64,000 nt of DNA from DASQZT01 sp963728965 (GTDB lineage: Bacteria; Acidobacteriota; Terriglobia; Bryobacterales; Bryobacteraceae). The stretch is from the NCBI GenBank assembly GCA_963728965.1, contig CAVSMH010000002.1, positions 372,001-436,000 on the forward strand, read 5' to 3'. The notes under the pieces are model-generated. The model saw only the letters and a program-made list of their open reading frames with translations, did not search any database and was not told the origin of the DNA. Within the stretch, counting starts at the first letter, position 1, and every line of letters begins with the position of its first letter. The translations under genes and the position numbers were made by a program. Shown here one piece after another: positions 33,229 to 42,187 of this stretch.

Positions 33229-35148
33229 GTGAAGCGCCGTGATTTCCTTACTGATGCGGGCTGGGGCACCTACTCGCTGATCGTGCTCGCGGAGGCGGCG
33301 CAGGCGCAGACCCCGGCGCCCGCTCGCGATTTTTCGGCAGCATCGCCCAAAGACGCGCCGTACGCGCCTGCCGAACGCCACATGCGCCTGGTGGAACTGA
33401 ACACCGACATCCTGGTGGCCGGGGGCGGGCTCGCCGGGGTGTGCGCCGCGCTGGCGGCGGCACGGCACGGTGCGCGCGTAGTGCTGGTGCAGGACCGGTC
33501 GCGGCTCGGCGGCAACTCCTCGAGCGAAGTGAAGATGCACGTGGTGGGCGCCAACTGCCACACCGGCCGTCCCGGGTGGCGCGAAGGCGGGCTGATCGAG
33601 GAACTGCGGCTGGCCGATGCCGTGAACAACCCCCAGCGCTCGTGGGAGCTTTGGGACCTGCTGCTCTACGACAAGGTGATGAGCGAACCGAACATCACCT
33701 TGCTGCTCGAGACGGCACTGTTCGCCGCCTCGGTCACCGCCGGGCGTATCACCGAGGCCATGGCGCGCTGCGACAAAAGCGAGCACCTGTACCGCATCCG
33801 CGCCAAGCTGTTCTGCGATTGCACCGGCGATTCGCGTCTGGCTCTGGAAGCCGGCGCCGACATGCGGACCGGCCGCGAGGGGCGCGACGAGTACGGCGAG
33901 TCATTGGCGCCCGACCAGCCCGATAACCGCACGCTCGGATCGAGCATCCTGTTCACCTCACGGCTCTTTCGATCGCCCATGCCCTTCACGCCGCCGGCGT
34001 GGGCTCGCAAAATCCGCAAGGAGCAACTGCTCCACCGCCCTATCGACAGTTGGGAGTACGGCTACTGGTGGATCGAATGGGGCGGCGACCAGGACGTAAT
34101 TGCCGACAACGAGCGCATCCGCTTCGAACTCCTGTCGATCGTGATGGGCGTTTGGGACTACATCAAGAACAGCGGCGCGTTCCCGGACAGCAAATATTGG
34201 GCCATGGACTGGGTGGGGATGATGCCCGGAAAGCGCGGCAGCCGGAGGCTCACCGGCGATTACATCCTGAAGGAGCAGGACCTGATGCAGGGCGGTTTCG
34301 AGGACGCCGTGGCGATTGGCGGGTGGCCGATGGACGGCCATCCGCCGGAAGGATTCGACCGGCCCGATCTGCCACCCAACACGGTGCTGCGGCCCCCGGA
34401 GGTCTACGATATCCCCCTGCGGTCGCTCTACAGCCGGAATATTTCGAACCTGATGATGGCCGGCCGCAACATCAGCGCCAGTTACGTGGCGTTCACGTCG
34501 GCGCGGGTGATGGCGACGTGCGCGGCCGAAGGCCAGGCGGTCGGCACCGCGGCGGCCCAGGCGGTCGAAACCGGGCTGCTGCCGCGACAACTCGCACACG
34601 CCCCAAAACAAGTGGCCCGTTTGCAGCAGGCGCTGCTGCGCGACGACCAGACCCTGAAAGGCCGCCGCAATCAAGACCCGCTCGACCTGGCGCGCCGGGC
34701 CGCGGCGACCGCTTCGGCCGAGGAGGGTCCCCGCAAAGCCGCGTTGGTGCTGGATGGAATGGTGCGAGACGATGCGCACCAGTGGGCCGCGCGGGTATCG
34801 GCGGAGAGTCCCGCGTGGATCGAACTGCGCTGGGAGCAGCCCTGCCGCCTCGCCTCGGTCGAAATCACTTTCGACACCGGCTTCCAGCGCCAGTTGACGT
34901 TGAGCGCGCAGGAGTCGCAGAACGTCAACCTGCTGAGGGCCCCGCAGCCGGAAACGGTCAGGGACTACGCCGTCCACTGCCGCACCGCCGATGGCGAAGA
35001 GCGGACGCTGGCCACCGTGACCGGCAATTTTCAAAGGCTGAACCGTCATCGGTTCACGCCGGTGGAGGTGCGGAGCGTGCGCGTCGAAGTCCACGCCACC
35101 AACGGCGACCGACTGGCGCGCATCTTCGAAATCCGCTGCTATGCCTGA
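33229..35148 (+). CDS. Exported FAD-dependent oxidoreductase (FAD_oxidored family) with C-terminal beta domain
   Basis: 639 residues from GTG 33229. The N terminus KRRDFLTDAGWGTYSLIVLAE resembles a Tat signal with an RR pair. The FAD-binding Rossmann motif is TDILVAGGGLAGVCAALAAARHGARVVLV, and the second FAD motif is CDCTGDSRLALEAGAD. SLYSRNISNLMMAGRNISAS and the stretch ending ATCAAEGQAVGTAAA are typical of PF12831-type oxidoreductases found with carbohydrate-degradation genes. The last ~130 residues (WIELRWEQPCRLASVEITFDTGF) look like a discoidin/carbohydrate-binding beta-sandwich. The substrate is unknown, perhaps a sugar or glycan. An upstream in-frame ATG (33103) falls before the likely promoter. 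Confidence 0.82.
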   Translation: MKRRDFLTDAGWGTYSLIVLAEAAQAQTPAPARDFSAASPKDAPYAPAERHMRLVELNTDILVAGGGLAGVCAALAAARHGARVVLVQDRSRLGGNSSSEVKMHVVGANCHTGRPGWREGGLIEELRLADAVNNPQRSWELWDLLLYDKVMSEPNITLLLETALFAASVTAGRITEAMARCDKSEHLYRIRAKLFCDCTGDSRLALEAGADMRTGREGRDEYGESLAPDQPDNRTLGSSILFTSRLFRSPMPFTPPAWARKIRKEQLLHRPIDSWEYGYWWIEWGGDQDVIADNERIRFELLSIVMGVWDYIKNSGAFPDSKYWAMDWVGMMPGKRGSRRLTGDYILKEQDLMQGGFEDAVAIGGWPMDGHPPEGFDRPDLPPNTVLRPPEVYDIPLRSLYSRNISNLMMAGRNISASYVAFTSARVMATCAAEGQAVGTAAAQAVETGLLPRQLAHAPKQVARLQQALLRDDQTLKGRRNQDPLDLARRAAATASAEEGPRKAALVLDGMVRDDAHQWAARVSAESPAWIELRWEQPCRLASVEITFDTGFQRQLTLSAQESQNVNLLRAPQPETVRDYAVHCRTADGEERTLATVTGNFQRLNRHRFTPVEVRSVRVEVHATNGDRLARIFEIRCYA

Positions 35149-35198
35149 GGGGGCCGGCGCGAACCTCTGCGGGAACGGGGCGGCGATGGCCCACCCCG

Positions 35199-35915
35199 CT
35201 ATTCCGCAATGTTGCGGCCGAAATTGAACGCAGGCCCCACCGAGAAACGGGTGGTGAAGCGGCCGTCCCTCAGAATGTCGTTGAACAAGTGGTCATAGAC
35301 GTGGTCGGCCTGGATGCGCAACGACACGTGCTTAGAGAACAGGATGTCGAATCCGCCGCCGATGCCGTAAAATCCCTGCCAGTCCCGCTTCTTGCCTTCG
35401 GGGGCCAACTGTTTCACGATTCCGGTGGCGATGGGGTCCCGCGGTGTCGGCGTCGCCACTTCGCGGATCGCTCCCATGGACGGACGAATAAAGAAGGTCA
35501 CCTTCGAGAATCTTCGATAGGCGAGTTGAGGACCCATGGCAAACGTCTGCGTCGTTGAGTCCGCCGGAACCGTGAGTTTGTAGTTCGAAGGAATGACGCC
35601 CGCCGCGACCAGTTGCCCCAGTTGCGCCCCGAGCTTCTGCTGTAAATCGGTAGGCAGAAGGTCGGGCGTGACCGTAATGTCGCCCTTGGCCACGCTGAAG
35701 TCGAACCCCAACGACAACCAGGTTTTCGGCCTCACCCCGATTTGTGTCTGAAAGCCCTTCTCGGACAGGCTGATCGGCGAGCTATTGAAGTACGTGAAGC
35801 CAGTGAACAGGTCGTAACGGCTGACGTACTTCTGCTGGCCGTAAAGCGGAGCACTGAGAAGCAACGCAAACGGCAACCAACGGCATGCAAAGTGCCATAT
35901 TCTTTCGTTGGGCAT
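35199..35915 (-). CDS. Outer-membrane beta-barrel protein
   Basis: 238 residues from ATG 35915, which has a strong GGAGG ribosome-binding site 6 nt upstream; an in-frame ATG 22 codons earlier lacks one. A signal peptide (WLPFALLLSAPLYGQ) is followed by amphipathic strand repeats typical of small OmpA-type porin barrels: YDLFTGFTYFNSS, VRPKTWLSLGFDFSVAKG, FYGIGGGFDILFSKHVSLRIQADH, and a final TTRFSVGPAFNFGR. It is probably a monomeric barrel of unknown cargo. It stands alone, convergent with the FAD oxidoreductase (50 bp between stops) and divergent from the HMG-CoA reductase gene. Confidence 0.75.
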   Translation of the reverse strand: MPNERIWHFACRWLPFALLLSAPLYGQQKYVSRYDLFTGFTYFNSSPISLSEKGFQTQIGVRPKTWLSLGFDFSVAKGDITVTPDLLPTDLQQKLGAQLGQLVAAGVIPSNYKLTVPADSTTQTFAMGPQLAYRRFSKVTFFIRPSMGAIREVATPTPRDPIATGIVKQLAPEGKKRDWQGFYGIGGGFDILFSKHVSLRIQADHVYDHLFNDILRDGRFTTRFSVGPAFNFGRNIAE

Positions 35916-36068
35916 GAGCAACCTCCGCAAAGAAAAATCGCGCCACACGACTCTCCGCGGCGACAGAGACCGGGCCGGCATCGACTACCACCCGCCAGGC
36001 GCGACGGAAGACCGCATCATAATTCTTCCAGTTTGTTAGATTGCGGTCAATAGGACCTTAATACCCTG

Positions 36069-36097
36069 TTGCGTCCAGCGGTACCCTTTCATACAAT
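36069..36097 (+). promoter_or_regulatory. Sigma-70-like promoter of the HMG-CoA reductase gene
   Basis: TTGCGT (36069-36074), a 17-bp spacer and TACAAT (36092-36097). Transcription would begin near 36104, leaving a ~46-nt leader with GGGAG before ATG 36150. Confidence 0.6.
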
Positions 36098-36149
36098 GCG
36101 AGTGGGCGGTTTGCATGCCGGCCCTCGCGGCCGGTGGGAGCGGCGCACG

Positions 36150-37691
36150 ATGATCCCCAGTATTCTGCTCAAGAGTCTCTATACCGTCGGCAGCCTCCGG
36201 AACACCGATGACGGCGCCCGGTTCGCCATCAAGAACCGGCTGCGTGACGCCGAACTGACCGCGTTGCGCAGCATCATGATCGACGGCAAGGCCGTTCCGC
36301 TCACCGGCGTGCGGCTGGAACTGGACGACGGCCGCGTCATCGCGCCCGAAGAACTGACGGCCACCGATCCGCTCCCGTTCCTGCTGCGGTCCACGGTGAC
36401 GATTCAAACCGATACAGCCGAGCTGGCGAAGACGCGCCACGAAATCGAAATCGTCTTCGAGACCCGGCCTTTCGGCAAGCTGAAGTTGAAGATCGAGGAC
36501 GAGATCACCGAAGATAACGGCGGCCCCATGCCGCGCATACCCCGCGACCCCGCCGACGACTATGCTCCCGAAATCATCCGCAAGCGGCTGGACCTGGTGG
36601 AAGCTTCCACCGGCGTCAAACTGCGCCACCTGGTGAAGCCCTCGTTCGATCCGCACGTGGCCAAAGGAAACTGCGAGAACTTCATCGGGGTGGCGCAGGT
36701 GCCGGTGGGCGTTGCCGGCCCGCTGGTGATCCGGGGCGAACACGCACAAGGCGAGTTTCTGATTCCGCTGGCCACCTCCGAAGGCACCCTGGTCGCCTCC
36801 TACAGCCGCGGCATGAAGGTGCTGAACCTGTGCGGCGGCGTCCAGGTGACGGTGGTGGGCGACGCCATGCAGCGCGCCCCGGTGTTCGTGTTCCGCGATG
36901 CGCGCGCGGCCAGAGATTTCGGCGAGTGGGTGCAGGCCAACCTGGAATCGATCCGCCGCGAGGCGGAAGCCACCTCGTCGGTCGCCCGGTTCCAGTACAT
37001 CGACCGGTACCTGGCCAATAAATTCGTCTACCTGCGCTTCAATTTCAGCACCGGCGATGCGGCCGGACAGAACATGGTGGGGAAGGCCACCTTCGCGGCC
37101 TGCAACTGGATCCTCGAGAACTACCGCGGCATCACCAACTTCTACCTGGAATCGAATTTCGCCACGGACAAAAAGGCCTCGCAGATCAACACCATGCGCA
37201 CGCGGGGCAAACGCGTGACGGCGGAGGCCACCCTGTCGCGCGAGGTCATGATCCGCTACTTGCGGGTGGAGCCGGCGCAACTCATCTACCACTACGGCGT
37301 GGCCAACGTAGGCGCATTCCTGTCGGGTGCGAACAACAACGGCGCGCAGTCGGCCAATGCCATCACGGCGATGTTCATCGCCACTGGGCAGGATGTGGCC
37401 AACGTAGCCGAATCGGCCGCGGGCATTCTGTATTCCGAGGTGACCGCGCAAGGCGACCTGTACTTCTCGCTGACCATCCCTTCGCTCATCGTCGCCACCT
37501 ACGGCGGTGGCACCAGCCTGCCCACCCAGCGCGAGTGCCTGGAAATGCTGGGGTGCTACGGCAAAGGAAAGGTCAGGCGCCTGGCCGAGATCATCGCCGG
37601 GGTAGCGCTGGCTGGGGAGATTTCGCTCGGCGCGGCGATTTCGTCTTCTGACTGGGTTTCGGGCCACGAGCAGTACGGCCGGAACCGCTGA
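36150..37691 (+). CDS. Class I-like hydroxymethylglutaryl-CoA reductase with extra N-terminal domain
   Basis: 513 residues. Catalytic landmarks appear in the order of class I HMG-CoA reductases: ENFIGVAQVPVGVAGPL (residue ~176), TSEGTLVASYSRG with the active-site Glu (~211), GDAAGQNMVG corresponding to the NADPH-site DAMGMN (~302), FATDKKASQIN with the catalytic Lys (~341), GANNNGAQSANAITAMFIATGQD and a C-terminal SGHEQYGRNR with the general-acid His. The enzyme makes mevalonate from HMG-CoA with NADPH. About 130 residues before the core (SLRNTDDGARFAIKNRLRD...) form an unrecognised, apparently folded extension rather than membrane helices. ATG 36150 was chosen for the GGGAG upstream; ATG 36096 overlaps the -10 box. 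The last 101 bp overlap the convergent AarF gene. Confidence 0.88.
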   Translation: MIPSILLKSLYTVGSLRNTDDGARFAIKNRLRDAELTALRSIMIDGKAVPLTGVRLELDDGRVIAPEELTATDPLPFLLRSTVTIQTDTAELAKTRHEIEIVFETRPFGKLKLKIEDEITEDNGGPMPRIPRDPADDYAPEIIRKRLDLVEASTGVKLRHLVKPSFDPHVAKGNCENFIGVAQVPVGVAGPLVIRGEHAQGEFLIPLATSEGTLVASYSRGMKVLNLCGGVQVTVVGDAMQRAPVFVFRDARAARDFGEWVQANLESIRREAEATSSVARFQYIDRYLANKFVYLRFNFSTGDAAGQNMVGKATFAACNWILENYRGITNFYLESNFATDKKASQINTMRTRGKRVTAEATLSREVMIRYLRVEPAQLIYHYGVANVGAFLSGANNNGAQSANAITAMFIATGQDVANVAESAAGILYSEVTAQGDLYFSLTIPSLIVATYGGGTSLPTQRECLEMLGCYGKGKVRRLAEIIAGVALAGEISLGAAISSSDWVSGHEQYGRNR

Positions 37692-39207
37692 AGCGTCCCT
37701 TCCATTGTCGCGCCTGATACAAGGCCGCGATCCACGGCACGGTCGCAAAGTCCTTCAGATGGAGCGGCGCGAAAAAGAAGCCCAGACTGGCTGCCCAACG
37801 GGTGAGGAACTCGCGGGCAATGACGGTATCGATGGGCACGTCGTCCTCGGCGGCGACGTCGTGCAGAACGCCATCGAGCGTGAAGAGCATCTTGCGGAAC
37901 AGGAACAGCGCCGGAGGAAACCGGACTCCCTCCAGCGCGAGGTCGTCCAGGAGCCGCATGGCATCGAGCGCGCCCGGGGAGTAGCCCTCCGGCAGATGAT
38001 CAAAAAAACGCGCAACGCGACGACGGATCAACCGCCGGGGCCCGCGGCCGAGGCCCTCGACGGACTCCGCCACGGCGGCCGGATTGCGCAGCATGGTCAT
38101 GAGCACCAGCAGGATGAGATGTCGGCGCGGCTCCGTACCGAGGCGCTCGGCCAAGGCCCAATCGAGGACGACGAGCTCGCGGTTGGGCTCGTCATAAAGA
38201 AGGTTGCCGGCGTGCGGGTCGCCATGGAAGACCGCCTCGGCCTCCCGCGAAAACAGCGGCACCGAGAGCAGGGCTTCAATCAACTGGCCGGCAATGCGGC
38301 CGCGGCGGATGGGCGAGCGCCGGCAGGCGGCGGTGACTTTCACGCCCTTTTCCTCGCTCATGGCCGTAATGCGCGGCGTACACAGTGGCTCGACCAGCCG
38401 CGGTACGCGGATGCCGATACTGGACCGATACAGGCGCAGTGCGTCGCGCAGCGTGGCCTGCTCGCGCGCAAAGTCGAGTTCGTGTTCGAGCAGAAGCCGC
38501 ACTTCGCCTAGCATTTCCTGAACATCTTTCACGGCGAACCCGTAGCCGCGCGCGGGCAGCGCCAGGTATTCGCCCAACTGCTGGAGGAGCGACATGTCTT
38601 CGGCGAAGCAGCCGGGCACGTACGGTTTGAGCACCTTGAAGACCGCTCGTTCGCGCTCCCGTTCGGCTTCCTTCCAGGTGAATCGCATGACGGCGCTCAC
38701 GCTGGCTTCGCAGAACACGGACGATTCCAACCTCACACTGTACGCTTCCAGGCGGTCGCCCAACTGCTCCACGACGATGGCGCGAATCTCCTCCGGCGTG
38801 ACATCGGACATCCCGTTCTCCAGCTCGATGAGGGCCAAACGGAGCGCGGGCGCCAACCGGCGGTTGCGCGCCAGCACCTGTCCCAGCTTTTGCAGCGCCG
38901 GCATCCGGGAGATGAGCCGCAAAAGGCGTTGTTCGGGCGGCGTCTCCGGGGGAAGTTCCGATTGTTCGACGAGTTTAAGGGCCAGCCGCCGCGCGGAAAT
39001 GCGGGAGAAGACGAACTGAATCGCATCCACGACCAACGGCCGCCAGCGCGCGGCGTCATCGGGAACCAAACTTTCGACCGGCAGCAGGCGGGTGATCCAT
39101 TGCCCGACTTGTTGGCGTAAGCTCTCGCCGCCGGTCTGCAACAGCGTTTCGAGCGCCGCCGCGCGCGCGGCAGGGCCGAGGGCCGCGAGATTGTCTAACC
39201 CGAACAT
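37591..39207 (-). CDS. AarF/UbiB (ABC1/ADCK) atypical kinase-like protein
   Basis: 538 residues. The family signatures are present: a KxGQ motif (LQKLGQVLARN), the invariant Lys in AVFKVLKP, HGDPHAGNLLYDE (catalytic-loop equivalent) and VVLDWALAERLG (metal Asp). UbiB-type proteins support ubiquinone or other lipid metabolism and act as ATPases. The C-terminal ~35 residues are basic and low in complexity (Arg/Lys/Pro/Ser), and these are exactly the codons that overlap the HMG-CoA reductase 3' end on the other strand. The start MFGLDNLAALG has AAGGTGG just upstream; the longer frame to 39456 runs through a non-conserved region. Confidence 0.85.
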   Translation of the reverse strand: MFGLDNLAALGPAARAAALETLLQTGGESLRQQVGQWITRLLPVESLVPDDAARWRPLVVDAIQFVFSRISARRLALKLVEQSELPPETPPEQRLLRLISRMPALQKLGQVLARNRRLAPALRLALIELENGMSDVTPEEIRAIVVEQLGDRLEAYSVRLESSVFCEASVSAVMRFTWKEAERERERAVFKVLKPYVPGCFAEDMSLLQQLGEYLALPARGYGFAVKDVQEMLGEVRLLLEHELDFAREQATLRDALRLYRSSIGIRVPRLVEPLCTPRITAMSEEKGVKVTAACRRSPIRRGRIAGQLIEALLSVPLFSREAEAVFHGDPHAGNLLYDEPNRELVVLDWALAERLGTEPRRHLILLVLMTMLRNPAAVAESVEGLGRGPRRLIRRRVARFFDHLPEGYSPGALDAMRLLDDLALEGVRFPPALFLFRKMLFTLDGVLHDVAAEDDVPIDTVIAREFLTRWAASLGFFFAPLHLKDFATVPWIAALYQARQWKGRFSGSGRTARGPKPSQKTKSPRRAKSPQPALPRR

Positions 39208-39331
39208 ACGTCCACCTTGAGCATCGCGCAAAATCGGGCCGAGCGGAAGAGCGGGCTGCCCCTTTTGGGATCGGGTCAATCGCCGATCACCGCCTCTGCC
39301 GCGGGGACCAGATCCGGGGAACACCGCCGCA

Positions 39332-39634
39332 TTAGCGGAACAGCAGCATGGTCGATGTCTGGTTGATGTGCCCCAGGTAGGCTTCCCCGTACGTGCTGAA
39401 GCCGGCCATGGGAATGCGGGCGAAAATGTCGCGGTACTCGTCGCAGCGCTTTTCATTGCGCAGTTGCAGGGCGCGCAGAATGCACTGGAAATCGAGAAGC
39501 CCGCGGACCGGGCCCACGGCTTTCGAGGCTTCGACCGCCTGGCGGGTGTCGGCCACGATGTCGGTGGCCGCTAGCAACTCGAGTTCCATGCCCTCCTTGA
39601 TCTCACAATAAAACACGATGGCTCGACCTTCCAC
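39332..39634 (-). CDS. Orphan C-terminal fragment of a FIST domain protein
   Basis: 100 residues from GTG 39634. The whole sequence matches only the last part of a FIST_C domain: EIKEGMELELLAATDIVADT, LLDFQCILRALQLRNEK and FARIPMAGFSTYGEAYLGHINQT. Complete FIST proteins are about 350-400 residues and sense small ligands. Here an in-frame stop lies 16 codons upstream, where the M1 aminopeptidase gene ends, so no N-terminal half is present. It may be a remnant of a larger gene or a minimal stand-alone domain. No strong ribosome-binding site is visible. The 124 bp between it and the AarF start show nothing else. Confidence 0.6.
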   Translation of the reverse strand: MEGRAIVFYCEIKEGMELELLAATDIVADTRQAVEASKAVGPVRGLLDFQCILRALQLRNEKRCDEYRDIFARIPMAGFSTYGEAYLGHINQTSTMLLFR

Positions 39635-39681
39635 ACGCTGCGGGCTCCGGACTTTAGGGGAATGCTGCCGCCGAGCGCGCG

Positions 39682-42171
39682 CTATCGCTTCTCCAGCCGG
39701 TCCATGCGCGCCTTCAACTCCGCGTTCTCCTTCTCGAGATCCGTGATCCGGCTTCTCAGCGGAGCGAGATCGATGGCGCCCGCCGGCGCGCGGATCGCCT
39801 CCACTGCGGCTTTCGCGGCGGCCGCGATGTTGGGCAGCCCTTCGGCGGCGGCGAGACGCTCGAGCGCCGGGATGGTAGCCTCCTCCTTCCGCCGCGCCAG
39901 CGCGGAAACCGCGGCCGACCGGTCGCCCTTCTCGGGGTCCTCCAGCGCTTCTAGCAGGCGGTCGGTCACCTCCCGCTTGCCTTTTCCCAGGCTGCCGAAC
40001 GCCCGCAACGCGCCTTGCCGCACACGGTCGTCAGGATCCTGGGTCAGTTCCAGCACCACCGGCACGGCCGCATCGTCGCCAATCTGCTCCATCGCCGAGA
40101 CCGCCGCCGCCCGCATCTCTTCCACGCCGACGAACGGCTTCACCAGTTCCAGCGCCTGGTCCGGCTTCAGCCGCGCGGCGGCGCTCAGCGCAGCCTGGCG
40201 AACGGCGAGGCTCGCATCCCTCCGTGCCGCCTCCAGCAGGCGCGCGACGGTGTCCGCATTCCGGCTCATCGACCCCAACCCCACCGCGGCGGCGGCCCGC
40301 ACCTGTCGCTCCGGATCCGCCAGCATGGCGAGCAGTGCCGCGCGCGCCTCCTCGCTGTGCACGCGCGCCAGCGCCGCCGCGGCATCCACGCGAATTCCCC
40401 AGAAGGGGTCCTTCGTGCCGGCGCGCTCCAGCGCCCTCACCACTTCGGAACCGCCGAATCCGCCCAGCGCGGTCGCGGCTTCCGACCGGCTCACCACTCG
40501 CGAGCCGTGTTCCAGTTGCCAGATCCATTCCGCGGCCGGCTTCTTGAAGGTGATGCTCTTCAGAATCACGTCGCGCGGATCGAACAGCACCGTGCGCGGA
40601 CGCTTGGCGACGGCGAAAAAAATGTCCTCCGACTCCCTGCTGGACGTAAAGGTGAACGATTGTGCCGACGATTCGGAGACGGCTTCGACTTCGACCGGCA
40701 CGTGGAACGGCGCCGGCTTTCCATCCACCTTCTGCGTTTGTTTCAGCTCCAGGTGGAGCATGTGTTTCGCCGAATCGTAGTCCCAGGCGGCTTCGAACAC
40801 CGGATGTCCGGGCTTGTACACGTACTGGTCGAAGAGCCACTCCAGGTCGCGGCCGGTGGCCTCGCTGATGGCCTGGACGAAATCGGCCGTTGTGGCGGTC
40901 TGATAGCTGAACTTCCGGGTGTAGTGTTGGATGGCCTTCCAGAAGCGTGCGTCGCCCAACTGGCCGCGCACCATGTGCAGCGTCCAGCCGCCCTTGTTGT
41001 AGATCATGCTGTAGGCGAAGGTGTTCTCCTGGCCGGCCGGCGCAACTACGGCGGCGCGCGAGGGGAGGCGGGTGATGCCCCGCTCGGCGCGCAACTCATT
41101 CCAATCGAAGACTTCGCGCCCCCGCGCGTGCTCCTCCCACAGCGCTTCAAAATAGGTGGCGAACCCTTCGTTCAGCCAGGTGTGGCGCCAATCGGCGCAG
41201 GTGATGAGGTCGCCGAACCACTGGTGCGCCATCTCGTGCGCGATGAGGCTGTCGGTGCCCCATCGGCGGTCTTCGAAATCGCGGTCGCTGAGCAGCGCGG
41301 ATGCTCCTTCGGTGGTGGCGGTGGTGTTCTCCATGCCCCCGCCGAACGTATCCACCAGGGCCTGGTCGTACTTGGCCCAGGGATAGGGCGCGATGTTTTT
41401 GGAGAAGAAATCGAGCATCCCAGTGGTGCGCCCGAAGGTGCGCGGAATGTCGCCGCTCTTCCCGTGGGGCACGTAATATTCCACCGGCACCATCCACTTA
41501 TCGGAGCCTTTGTCGAACTCGCCGGCCACTACCGACACCAGGTACGTGGACATGGGCTTGTCCTGAAGCCAGTGGAACGTGGCCGTGCCCGCCCGCTTGT
41601 CCTCAGCCGTATTCACCAGCTTGCCGTTGGACAGTGCCTGCCAGCCGGCGGGAACGGTAATCAGCATCTCCGTGGTGCTCTTGTCGTTCGGAAAATCGTA
41701 CCCCGGGAACCAGTAGCGGTTGTTGCCGCCGGCAGTATCGCCATCGGCCCAGATCTGCTTGGGACGGTTCGGGTGATGCTTGTCGGGAAAGACGAAAAAC
41801 AGCCCCCGTTTCGGTTGGGCCCGATAGCGGATCACGAACTCCAGCGGATCGCCGCTCGGATACGGGCGGTCGAGCGTAATGGTAAGCTGCTCGTCCTCCG
41901 CGCGAAACGCGAGCGGCCGTCCGGCAATGGTGACCGCCTGCACGTTCAGCCCGGAGGCATCCAGCGTCAGCTCGTGCAGGTCACCGGAAAGGGGCGCCAT
42001 GCGTAGGGTGGCGGTGCCGATCAGGGTCTTGCCGGGCACATCGAAGGACAATTCCAGCTTAAGGTGCTGGAGGTCGAAATCGCGGCTTCGGCCGTACGAT
42101 GGCTTTTCGTTGTACGGATTCTGGGCAAGGGCAACACCCAGAAACAGGGGGAGCAGAACTATCGATTTCAT
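39682..42171 (-). CDS. Secreted M1-family aminopeptidase with C-terminal HEAT repeats
   Basis: 829 residues. After a signal peptide (VLLPLFLGVALAQ) comes an M1 gluzincin: the beta-saddle domain, GGGMENTTATT (the GxMEN exopeptidase motif), HEMAHQWFGDLITC plus WLNEGFATYFE (HExxH-18-E zinc site), and a downstream Tyr-containing FAYSMIYNKGG. From about residue 560 the protein becomes alpha-helical HEAT/PBS-type repeats (VRAAAAVGLGSM, VRQAALSAAARLK, VRQGALRAFGSLG). It finishes with a short coiled coil (DLEKENAELKARMDRLEKR). It probably cleaves peptides outside the cytoplasm, with the repeats as a partner-binding platform. It is followed by the FIST fragment and preceded by the GH172 gene. Confidence 0.88.
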   Translation of the reverse strand: MKSIVLLPLFLGVALAQNPYNEKPSYGRSRDFDLQHLKLELSFDVPGKTLIGTATLRMAPLSGDLHELTLDASGLNVQAVTIAGRPLAFRAEDEQLTITLDRPYPSGDPLEFVIRYRAQPKRGLFFVFPDKHHPNRPKQIWADGDTAGGNNRYWFPGYDFPNDKSTTEMLITVPAGWQALSNGKLVNTAEDKRAGTATFHWLQDKPMSTYLVSVVAGEFDKGSDKWMVPVEYYVPHGKSGDIPRTFGRTTGMLDFFSKNIAPYPWAKYDQALVDTFGGGMENTTATTEGASALLSDRDFEDRRWGTDSLIAHEMAHQWFGDLITCADWRHTWLNEGFATYFEALWEEHARGREVFDWNELRAERGITRLPSRAAVVAPAGQENTFAYSMIYNKGGWTLHMVRGQLGDARFWKAIQHYTRKFSYQTATTADFVQAISEATGRDLEWLFDQYVYKPGHPVFEAAWDYDSAKHMLHLELKQTQKVDGKPAPFHVPVEVEAVSESSAQSFTFTSSRESEDIFFAVAKRPRTVLFDPRDVILKSITFKKPAAEWIWQLEHGSRVVSRSEAATALGGFGGSEVVRALERAGTKDPFWGIRVDAAAALARVHSEEARAALLAMLADPERQVRAAAAVGLGSMSRNADTVARLLEAARRDASLAVRQAALSAAARLKPDQALELVKPFVGVEEMRAAAVSAMEQIGDDAAVPVVLELTQDPDDRVRQGALRAFGSLGKGKREVTDRLLEALEDPEKGDRSAAVSALARRKEEATIPALERLAAAEGLPNIAAAAKAAVEAIRAPAGAIDLAPLRSRITDLEKENAELKARMDRLEKR

Positions 42172-42187
42172 AGAAAGTGCCGCCGGC

